This document shows positions 1 to 5,185 of a DNA stretch of 6,587 nucleotides, in pieces. Below the pieces are notes generated by a model, which worked only from the letters and a program-made list of their open reading frames with translations, made no database searches and was not told the origin of the DNA. The translations under genes were made by a program, and so were the position numbers. This DNA is from an uncultured Roseiflexaceae bacterium (GTDB taxonomy: Bacteria > Chloroflexota > Chloroflexia > Chloroflexales > Roseiflexaceae). The stretch covers positions 1-6,587 of the forward strand of contig CALJIC010000343.1 in assembly GCA_937974195.1 (NCBI GenBank), read 5' to 3'. Position 1 is the stretch's first letter. The number at the start of each line of letters is the position of its first letter.

Positions 1-76
1 CTCTGTGGCGACTTCGTCGCCACAGAGCGGCGGGAAAAAGAGGATCTCGGAGGGCCTACAGCCCTCCAAACCTCCC
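1..76. repeat. Double-hairpin dispersed repeat, copy A
   Basis: The element has two inverted repeats in series. The first is a perfect 12-bp stem (1-12 with 16-27, arm CTCTGTGGCGAC) with the 3-nt loop TTC. An A/G-rich spacer (28-48) follows, then a 7-bp stem (49-55 with 61-67, arm GGAGGGC) and the tail AACCTCCC. A second copy in the same orientation lies at 6510-6587; a hand alignment matches about 67 of 76 positions with a 2-nt gap. A partial relative lies at 2464-2511. It may start before the window. It contains no gene. It could be a REP-like or MITE-like element, or a transcript-end hairpin for whatever lies to the left. Confidence 0.75.
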
Positions 77-163
77 GGCAGGGAAGAGGGCCGTAGGTCC
101 GCACAGCTCTTCGGAAGGAGTGTCAACGACCACGTAACCCCTCATCACTGAGACCTTCCGATG

Positions 164-172
164 TGGTATGGT
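164..172 (+). promoter_or_regulatory. Candidate extended -10 promoter of moaC
   Basis: A TG dinucleotide (164-165), one spacer base and TATGGT (167-172) form an extended -10 box. No good -35 box is seen at 16-18 bp upstream. Transcription would begin near 178-180, just where the leader hairpin starts, giving a leader of about 100 nt. The call is weak and rests on the motif and its position alone. Confidence 0.3.
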
Positions 173-177
173 GATGC

Positions 178-244
178 CCGGTGGCGCGCCGCGCAGCCGG
201 CGGGCGCCACCGGCGGGGTGCGGCGGGGGGAAGCCGCTCCGCAC
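178..244 (+). other. Structured leader of moaC (two strong hairpins)
   Basis: Positions 178-187 (CCGGTGGCGC) pair perfectly with 204-213, and inside the loop 188-191 can pair with 198-201. Directly after this, GTGCGG (218-223) can pair with CCGCAC (239-244), or alternatively GCGGC (220-224) with GCCGC (233-237); these two pairings exclude each other. The structures lie between a possible transcription start near 179 and the moaC ribosome binding site at 265-271. A regulatory leader is possible, since some molybdenum-cofactor genes have one, but I do not recognise a known riboswitch consensus here. In DNA this rich in G and C, strong hairpins also arise by chance. Confidence 0.35.
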
Positions 245-278
245 GCCGCTTTATACGCCCTCAGAGAAAGGCAGGAGC

Positions 279-761
279 ATGAGCGAGCTGACACACCTAG
301 ATGCGGAGGGGCGCGCGCGCATGGTCGACGTCGGCGCCAAGGAGGAGACGCAGCGCGAGGCGCTGGCCCGCGGCACGGTCCTGATGCGCCCCGAGACGCT
401 GCAGCTGATCCTGAGCGGCGGCGTGCCGAAGGGGGATGTGCTGGCCGTCGCCCGCGTGGCGGGGATCATGGCCGCTAAGCGCACGCCGGACCTGATCCCG
501 CTCTGTCACCCGCTGCTGCTGACGCACGTTGCGGTGGACCTGCGGCCGGACGCGAGCGGCGCGGCGCTGCAGATCGAGGCGCTCGTCCGCACGGCCGGGC
601 GAACCGGCGTGGAGATGGAGGCCCTCACCGCCGTGTCCGCCGCTGCGCTGACGGTCTACGATATGTGCAAGGCGGTGGACCGGGGGATGCGCATCACCGA
701 TATTCGCCTGGTGGCCAAGCGCGGGGGGAAAAGTGGGGAATGGGTGAGCGAAGAATCGTAA
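279..761 (+). CDS. moaC: Cyclic pyranopterin monophosphate synthase MoaC
   Basis: MoaC works in the cytoplasm in the first stage of molybdenum-cofactor synthesis, turning the MoaA product 3',8-cyclo-7,8-dihydro-GTP into cyclic pyranopterin monophosphate. The 160-residue length is typical of the family. Visible family motifs are MVDVGAKEETQREA (15-28), IPLCHPL (73-79), GVEMEALTAVSAAALTVYDMCKAV (110-133, quoted in part: GVEMEAL and YDMCKAV) and KRGGKSGEW (147-155). The residues known to matter in the E. coli enzyme are all present at the same numbers: Lys51, His77, Glu112, Glu114, Asp128 and Lys131. The ATG at 279 follows AGAAAGG (265-271) by 7 nt; the open frame runs back to 168, but those extra residues look like leader and match nothing in MoaC. 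No other moa, moe or mob gene lies in the window. The stop codon touches a long palindrome. Confidence 0.97.
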   Translation: MSELTHLDAEGRARMVDVGAKEETQREALARGTVLMRPETLQLILSGGVPKGDVLAVARVAGIMAAKRTPDLIPLCHPLLLTHVAVDLRPDASGAALQIEALVRTAGRTGVEMEALTAVSAAALTVYDMCKAVDRGMRITDIRLVAKRGGKSGEWVSEES

Positions 762-799
762 GGGCGCAGCACGCTGCGCCCCGCAGCGTGCTGCGCCCT
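761..799. terminator. Long palindrome between convergent genes, likely two-way terminator
   Basis: A perfect 17-bp stem (761-777 with 783-799, loop GCCCC) begins at the last base of the moaC stop codon and lies 25 bp from the stop codon of the convergent lipoprotein gene. Each arm is also nearly self-complementary: 762-770 pairs with 773-781, and 782-787 with 790-795. The DNA can therefore form one long or two short hairpins. No run of T follows on either strand, so it is not a textbook intrinsic terminator. Its place between two converging genes still favours a role in ending or protecting both transcripts. Confidence 0.55.
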
Positions 800-824
800 C
801 ACAGATCCCTCGCGGTCGGCAGGC

Positions 825-2183
825 CTACTCTCCGCGGGCCTTGAGCTCCGCCAGGTAGCTCTGGATGCCAAGGAACGCCGGGCGCGGGCTCCAGTCCGGG
901 TTGAGGATGCCGAACGAGGCCTGCTCGTGCATCGGGTTGCCCTCGGCGTTCCACAGCACCGCGAAGTTCATGTTCCAGAGGAACATCACGCCGATCCACG
1001 GCCGGCCGTTCTCATCGCGGTACCGCTCGCGGGCCATGCGCATGGCGGTGAGAATGTAGTCGCGCTGCTGCTCCAGCGAGACATAGTTGCCGAACTCATA
1101 GCCGGGCGTGTTGTTCGGCGTCGCCCAGCCGTACTCGGTCACCCAGATCTGGTGGTCGCCGACGCCCTCCTCGATCATGAACTGGCGCACGTTCTCCAGG
1201 TGCCGGAAGTAGTGCGTCGGGTGGTCGTTCCAGCAGCGGTCGGGCGCCGGCTGGCACCCCTCGATGTAGCTGGGGTTGTCCGGCCAGAGCGTCTCGGGCG
1301 GGTTGGCCGCGCCGCCGGGGTGGACCGCCTGGGCATCGAAGTAATCCTTGATCAGCCCGTCCCGGTAGCTGTACATCGCCCGGTAGTAGTTCTCGTCCGA
1401 GATCGCGATCGACGGGTCGTTGACGCCGCTGGACGAGGGCGCGCCGGCCAGCACGATGATGCTCGGCTCGAGGGCCTTGATGCGCTTGAAGCACTCGACG
1501 AGGATCTCGACGTAGTGCCCGGCGTCCTCCTCGGTGACCCGGCCGCCGTTCTCCACCGCCAGGTTCTGCTCGTTCCAGATCTCGATCGCGCTGATCTTCG
1601 TGCCGTAGCGCCGCACCAGCGCCTCGACAAAGTCGCCCATATCGGCCGGGTTCTGCGGCAGGCCGTTGGTGGCGTTGTAGAAGCTGGGCGCCTTGACGAT
1701 GCTGATCAGCAACTTCATGTTGTGGTTGGCCGCATCGTCGACGATGTTGTCCAGGTCGCCCCACTTGTAGTCCTTCGGCTCAGGACCCTCGATGTCCTTC
1801 CACTGGATCTGCTGCCGCACCCAGGTGAAGCCCGCGATCTCGGTGAGCGTCAGCACGCGCTCGCGGTCCGTATAGTACAGGTGGCTCACGACACCGTAGT
1901 TGACCTCGGGCAGCCGGATCGGGAAGCCGGGCTCGCCAGGAACTGCGGGCTCGGGGGTTGGCTGCGGCACCGGCGTCTCCACCGCGCCGGACGGCGCCTC
2001 CGTCGCATCTGGCGCGCTGGTTGGCGCAACACCATCTGTCGGCCTCGGGATCGACGCCGTGGGGAGCGGCGGCTCGTTCGGCGCAGGCGCCCCCGGAGCG
2101 CCACAGGCTGCAAGGAGTGGCAGGAGCAGCGCGCCTGCCAGCAGCAGGGCGGCCCCACGTATGCGAATACACGAAGACTTCAC
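825..2183 (-). CDS. Lipoprotein, clan GH-A glycoside hydrolase homologue
   Basis: This is probably a lipid-anchored extracellular carbohydrate hydrolase of 452 residues; the substrate cannot be told. The N-terminus has Lys and Arg, then a Leu/Ala-rich stretch and the lipobox LAAC, giving lipidated Cys27. A Pro/Thr/Ala-rich linker runs to about residue 90, and the catalytic domain from about 94 to the end. The domain shows clan GH-A hallmarks: EIWNEQNL with the presumed acid/base Glu205, and WVTEYGW with the presumed nucleophile Glu350. It also has VHPGGAANPP, GYEFGN, and HEQASFG...DWSPRPA at the end. The GTG start at 2183 was chosen because AGGAG sits 7 nt upstream; an ATG at 2204 (459 residues) is in frame but lacks a ribosome binding site. 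The upstream neighbour at 2621-4417 is a paralogue sharing the whole catalytic domain. GH39-like or GH5-like is possible, but I cannot assign the family. A substrate-binding protein without catalysis is less likely, as both glutamates are kept. Confidence 0.85.
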   Translation of the reverse strand: MKSSCIRIRGAALLLAGALLLPLLAACGAPGAPAPNEPPLPTASIPRPTDGVAPTSAPDATEAPSGAVETPVPQPTPEPAVPGEPGFPIRLPEVNYGVVSHLYYTDRERVLTLTEIAGFTWVRQQIQWKDIEGPEPKDYKWGDLDNIVDDAANHNMKLLISIVKAPSFYNATNGLPQNPADMGDFVEALVRRYGTKISAIEIWNEQNLAVENGGRVTEEDAGHYVEILVECFKRIKALEPSIIVLAGAPSSSGVNDPSIAISDENYYRAMYSYRDGLIKDYFDAQAVHPGGAANPPETLWPDNPSYIEGCQPAPDRCWNDHPTHYFRHLENVRQFMIEEGVGDHQIWVTEYGWATPNNTPGYEFGNYVSLEQQRDYILTAMRMARERYRDENGRPWIGVMFLWNMNFAVLWNAEGNPMHEQASFGILNPDWSPRPAFLGIQSYLAELKARGE

Positions 2184-2190
2184 GTATGAG

Positions 2191-2195
2191 CTCCT
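2191..2195 (-). promoter_or_regulatory. Ribosome binding site that decides a GTG start
   Basis: On the minus strand AGGAG lies 7 nt before the GTG at 2183-2181. The upstream in-frame ATG at 2204 has only CTGTCAAG before it, without a good ribosome binding site. The GTG start also places the positively charged n-region directly at the N-terminus of the lipoprotein signal. Confidence 0.65.
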
Positions 2196-2252
2196 CGAAG
2201 ACATCTTGACAGACTGAAAGATCGCTCTACCAGCTGCCCACTCGGCGGCCCT

Positions 2253-2258
2253 ATTGTA
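2253..2258 (-). promoter_or_regulatory. Candidate promoter -10 box of the lipoprotein gene
   Basis: The minus strand reads TACAAT here, the same -10 hexamer found before two other genes in this window. The -35 region is poor (TGGAGG at an 18-bp spacing). Transcription would start near 2246, giving a leader of about 60 nt. If real, this gene is transcribed independently of its upstream paralogue. Confidence 0.4.
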
Positions 2259-2463
2259 CCCGAATTTGAGATACACCCTCCATTGGGCTCCGATGAGGCA
2301 TATCTGAGCCATAACTGACGCCAAGCACACTCCAGGATGGCGCCCGCGCGGCCCTCGCTCCCATGACGATTCGGATCGGGGGGGAGTTACGCGGCCGCGT
2401 CGCCCCCGCACCCCGCGGAGGGGGTTGCGGTGGCTTCGCCCTCCCCAGAATCTCACGTTCTCC

Positions 2464-2511
2464 GCCGCAGAGCGGTGGGAAACGAGCGGGAGGGCGGCGC
2501 CGCAGCGCCGC
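2464..2511. repeat. Degenerate relative of the double-hairpin repeat
   Basis: Positions 2464-2482 match 19-37 of copy A at 17 of 19 bases (right arm of the first stem plus GGGAAA). The left arm of that stem is missing. A second hairpin follows as in the good copies (2494-2500 with 2505-2511, loop CGCA), but its stem sequence differs. This looks like a decayed or chimeric member of the same family. Confidence 0.45.
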
Positions 2512-2530
2512 GTAAATCCTGAAGTTGAGA

Positions 2531-2555
2531 CCCCCTCCCCGAAATGGGGAGGGGG
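2531..2555. repeat. Perfect 10-bp C/G-rich hairpin, possible transcript end
   Basis: CCCCCTCCCC (2531-2540) and GGGGAGGGGG (2546-2555) form a perfect stem around the loop GAAAT. It lies 65 bp past the stop codon of the upstream hydrolase gene (minus strand) and could end or stabilise its transcript. No T-run follows on the minus strand, so termination is a guess; a dispersed repeat is equally possible. Confidence 0.45.
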
Positions 2556-2620
2556 TTAGAGGGGAAGGGAGAAGGATGTCTCTCCGCGGGCGCAAGCGCC
2601 GCCGACCTACGCGACGGCCG

Positions 2621-4417
2621 CTACTTCGGCATCGCCTTGAGCGCGAGGTACGCCGGGCGCGGGCTCCAGTCGCCGTTGATCACGCCGTAGGAGGCCTGCT
2701 CGTGCAGCTCGTTGCCGTTGGCGCGCCACGGCACCGCGAAGTTGAGCTGCCAGAGGAACATGCCGGTGACCCACGGCGAGTACTCGTAGCGCCCCATCTG
2801 GAAGGCGCGCACGATCCACTCGGCCTGCTTCTCGTACGAGATCTGGTTGCCGAACTCGTAGCCGCGCGTGTTGTTGCGCGTCGCCCAGCCGAACTCCGTG
2901 ATCCATATCTTCATGTCGCCCAGGCCGGCCTGCACCATCAGGTTGCGGACGTCCTCGACGCGCCGGAAGTAGAACTCGCGGCTGTTCACGAAGTGCGGGC
3001 CGGGGCCGGGCCTCTCCGGCCACAGGGTGTCGGGCGGGTTGGAGGCCCCGCCGGGGTGCACGCCAACGACGTCAACCGCCGAGCGGAAGCGCGGGTCGTT
3101 GAACATCTGGCGCAGGAAGGTCAGGTCGCTGATCGCGATATCGGCGCGGTTGGTCTCGGTGGACGAGGGCGCGCCCGAAACGACGATCGCCGACGGGTCG
3201 TTGGCCTTGATCGCCTGCGACGCCATGACCAGCAGGTCCATGTAGTCCGACACGGACATCACGCGCCCGGCGTTCTCGTGCGCCAGGTTCTGCTCGTTCC
3301 AGATCTCGTAGGCCTGGACCTTGCCCTTGTAGCGCTTGGCCATCTCGCCCATGAAGTGGGCGAAGGTGCTGAAGTGCTGGCGCGAGGGCAGGCCGTTCTT
3401 GCCATCGGGCGTGGCCCAGCTCGGCGCCGCGACGACGCTCAGCAGCAGCTTGACGCCGGCGCGGTGGCTATCCTCGACGATCTGGTCGAGCTCGCCCCAG
3501 TAGATCGCGCCCGAGCGGTCGTGGAGGTCCATCCAGCGCACCTGCTGGCGGATCCAGCCGAAGCCAGCGTCCTTGGTGAGCTGCAGCACGCGGTTGCGGT
3601 CCTGCCACGTGGTGCTGCCCTGGCCGTAGAGGATGGCGTTGAAGCCGTAGGCGAACTCGCCGCTGACGGGCGGCGGGGTCGGCTGCTCCGGCGGGCCGGA
3701 CGGCCGGTCGAAGGCGGCGTTCCCCTTGTGGTGCGCGTCGCGGTACTCATTGCCGAGCAGGCCGAGCAGGATGCGGTAGCGCGGGTTGGGCTCGTTCGGG
3801 TGCCACTCCATGCGCTGGCGCTCGAAGTACTGCACCCAGTAGGTCTGGCCGTCCTGCGAGTTGACCTCCTGGAACTGCTCGGAGAGCGGCCGGCCGAAGA
3901 CCTCCAGCCCACCGTTGTTGAGCCAGAAGCTGCGGAAGGGCGCCGGGCTGTCGCGCAGGGTGTGCTTGGTGAACTCGTCCCAGGTGCCGTCGCCGGGGTT
4001 CGACACGGGCTGGAACGGCTGCTCGTTCTCGCGGCCCTTGGCGAGCTGGGTGCCCATCAGCCGCCCGAGGATGTAGTAGGGCGTGCCGGCGTTCTCGGGG
4101 TGCTCCTCGAGCACGGCGCGCTCGAAGTACTGGACGCGGTAGTACTCGCCGGGGTTGGTGAAGCTCTCTTCGATGAACGGCTGCGAGATCGGGTAGCCGA
4201 GCACGAACAGGGCGTTCGGCGTGCGCTCCCAGAACTGCTGGAACGAGTTCACCGCGTAGTGGCCGGTCTCGGGGAACAGCCGGTAGCCATAGGGCGGGAG
4301 CGTGGCCGGCACTTCATCGGGGCTCCTGGCCGCGGCGCGCGTGTGCTGAGGCCAGGCGACGAGGCTGGTCAGCATCACAAGAAGCAGGGCGATAGACGAG
4401 ATGGTGCGCTTGCGCAT
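2621..4417 (-). CDS. Secreted clan GH-A glycoside hydrolase homologue with two N-terminal repeats
   Basis: This 598-residue protein is probably exported and hydrolyses a carbohydrate outside the cell. Residues 1-30 look like a signal peptide (MRKR, hydrophobic core, cleavage near TRAAA). Two related repeats follow, about 43-125 and 151-225. Both run: aromatic FW, LxVxGxPxS, FxE, YxVQYFER, ExHP, then YxILxxLxG. A Pro-rich linker (237-251) leads into the catalytic domain (about 255-598). That carries YEIWNEQNL with the presumed acid/base Glu375, and WITEFGW with the presumed nucleophile Glu508, as in clan GH-A. VHPGGASNPP, GYEFGN and HEQAS...DWSPRPA are shared with the downstream lipoprotein paralogue. 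The ATG at 4417 follows AAGGAG (4424-4429) by 6 nt, a strong site. Substrate and family number are not recognised (GH39-like or unclassified). The repeats may bind cell wall or polysaccharide; that is a guess. Confidence 0.88.
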   Translation of the reverse strand: MRKRTISSIALLLVMLTSLVAWPQHTRAAARSPDEVPATLPPYGYRLFPETGHYAVNSFQQFWERTPNALFVLGYPISQPFIEESFTNPGEYYRVQYFERAVLEEHPENAGTPYYILGRLMGTQLAKGRENEQPFQPVSNPGDGTWDEFTKHTLRDSPAPFRSFWLNNGGLEVFGRPLSEQFQEVNSQDGQTYWVQYFERQRMEWHPNEPNPRYRILLGLLGNEYRDAHHKGNAAFDRPSGPPEQPTPPPVSGEFAYGFNAILYGQGSTTWQDRNRVLQLTKDAGFGWIRQQVRWMDLHDRSGAIYWGELDQIVEDSHRAGVKLLLSVVAAPSWATPDGKNGLPSRQHFSTFAHFMGEMAKRYKGKVQAYEIWNEQNLAHENAGRVMSVSDYMDLLVMASQAIKANDPSAIVVSGAPSSTETNRADIAISDLTFLRQMFNDPRFRSAVDVVGVHPGGASNPPDTLWPERPGPGPHFVNSREFYFRRVEDVRNLMVQAGLGDMKIWITEFGWATRNNTRGYEFGNQISYEKQAEWIVRAFQMGRYEYSPWVTGMFLWQLNFAVPWRANGNELHEQASYGVINGDWSPRPAYLALKAMPK

Positions 4418-4493
4418 TCGGGGCTCCTTCTCTCGGGCGAGGTGCGCGAGGCGGATTCCTCGCAGTCGGCTCGATATGGGCTTCCTGTTCGCG

Positions 4494-4499
4494 ATTATA
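4494..4499 (-). promoter_or_regulatory. Promoter -10 box of the secreted hydrolase gene
   Basis: The minus strand reads a perfect TATAAT in otherwise very GC-rich DNA. No clear -35 box is seen at 16-18 bp. Transcription would begin near 4487, giving a leader of about 70 nt before the ATG at 4417. Confidence 0.5.
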
Positions 4500-4566
4500 C
4501 GGTCGCTTCCTGATAGGGCGCTGAGAGGCCGGTGATTGGGCGGTTACCGATCGATGAATGATCCGG

Positions 4567-5067
4567 TCACCGCGAGCGAGCGCGCGCCAGCGCCTCGGCG
4601 ACGGCGCCCTCGGGCGTATCGACGACGATGATGTGCGGGCCGGAGGGGCCTTCGCCGAGCGGCCAGGTGTGCAGCCCCACGACCGCGCGGCCGGCCTTGC
4701 GCGCCAGCGCGATCTCGGAGAGCGTCCCGTACTCGCCGCCGATGGCGATCACCACGTCCGCTGTGTGCACAATCACCACGTTGCGCGCCTCGCTCATGTT
4801 GGTAGCGATCGGCACGACGACGTGCGGGTTGGCGGCGCGCGTGTCCGGCCCGGGCAGAATGCCGATCGTCAGTCCGCCGGCGGCCCGCGCCCCCCGGCAC
4901 GCGGCCTCCATCACCCCGCCCAGGCCGCCGCACACCAGCATCGCTCCGGCCACAGCGATCCCCCGGCCGACGCTCTCGGCGAGCGCCGCCAGCTGTTCGT
5001 CACAGCGGCCAGCGCCGCACACGGCGACGACCGGCGCTCTTGGCAGTGGGAGGGGACTCAGATCCAT
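4567..5067 (-). CDS. LOG-like Rossmann-fold protein, TIGR00725 type
   Basis: This small cytoplasmic protein of 166 residues belongs to the LOG/SLOG group of Rossmann-fold, nucleotide-binding proteins. Plant LOG enzymes in this group release cytokinin bases from their nucleotides; the biochemical role of this bacterial branch is not established to my knowledge. Visible motifs are VVAVCGAG (13-20), GAMLVCGGLGGVMEAACRGA (41-60, the glycine-rich turn) and GGEYGTLSEIALARKAGR (110-127). The last corresponds to the PGGxGTxxE signature, with Glu118 kept and the leading Pro replaced by Ile109-Gly110. The frame is open back to 5151, but a near-consensus promoter lies at 5111-5139 inside that extension, so the ATG at 5067 is preferred; it also gives the usual family length. 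No clear ribosome binding site precedes it. The gene follows the membrane-protein gene by 118 bp with its own promoter. Confidence 0.85.
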   Translation of the reverse strand: MDLSPLPLPRAPVVAVCGAGRCDEQLAALAESVGRGIAVAGAMLVCGGLGGVMEAACRGARAAGGLTIGILPGPDTRAANPHVVVPIATNMSEARNVVIVHTADVVIAIGGEYGTLSEIALARKAGRAVVGLHTWPLGEGPSGPHIIVVDTPEGAVAEALARARSR

Positions 5068-5110
5068 GAGGCCAGGGGTACGGCTGCGACCAGGTGTCGT
5101 AGGCGGCGGT

Positions 5111-5139
5111 ATTGTAGAAGAGGGTCCCGCACATGTCAA
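5111..5139 (-). promoter_or_regulatory. Near-consensus sigma-70 type promoter of the LOG-like gene
   Basis: On the minus strand TTGACA (5139-5134) and TACAAT (5116-5111) are separated by exactly 17 bp. Transcription would start near 5104, about 37 nt before the ATG at 5067. This is the best promoter in the window and shows that translation cannot begin at the upstream in-frame ATG at 5151 on this transcript. Confidence 0.75.
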
Positions 5140-5185
5140 GGCGAGCGCCATACGCCTGCGACCGGCGGTCGTACGGCGCCCGCCC

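Larger units (their letters stand above)
2184..2620. other. Gene-free stretch with inverted repeats between the two hydrolase genes
   Basis: No convincing gene lies in these 437 bases. Nearest the lipoprotein gene are its ribosome binding site and a promoter candidate. From about 2395 to 2600 the sequence is C/G-rich and full of inverted repeats: CCCCC/GGGGG (2403-2407 with 2420-2424), GCGGCGC/GCGCCGC (2494-2500 with 2505-2511) and a perfect 10-bp stem at 2531-2555. Part of it (2464-2482) matches the double-hairpin repeat at the window's ends. Small open frames here show no coding character or recognisable motif and probably arise from the repeats. Confidence 0.6.

Noticed and set aside
56..244. 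62-codon open frame on the minus strand
   Set aside because: It begins in the hairpin-rich moaC leader and ends in the repeat tail; no ribosome binding site or motif supports it.
927..2189. Long open frame (420 codons) on the plus strand
   Set aside because: It is antisense to the lipoprotein hydrolase; composition is low-complexity Val/Arg/Leu/Asp with no recognisable domain.
2184..2456. N-terminal extension of the lipoprotein by up to 91 residues
   Set aside because: It would run through the promoter candidate and into the repeat region, and would bury the lipoprotein signal inside the protein.
2251..2595. 114-codon open frame on the minus strand
   Set aside because: It is made largely of inverted-repeat sequence between the two hydrolase genes; Pro/Arg-rich translation of this kind is typical of repeats, not proteins.
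2525..4513. Very long open frame (662 codons) on the plus strand
   Set aside because: It lies opposite the secreted hydrolase, is rich in Arg/Ala/Val/Leu in a low-complexity way and has no motif. GC-rich genes often leave the antisense frame open.
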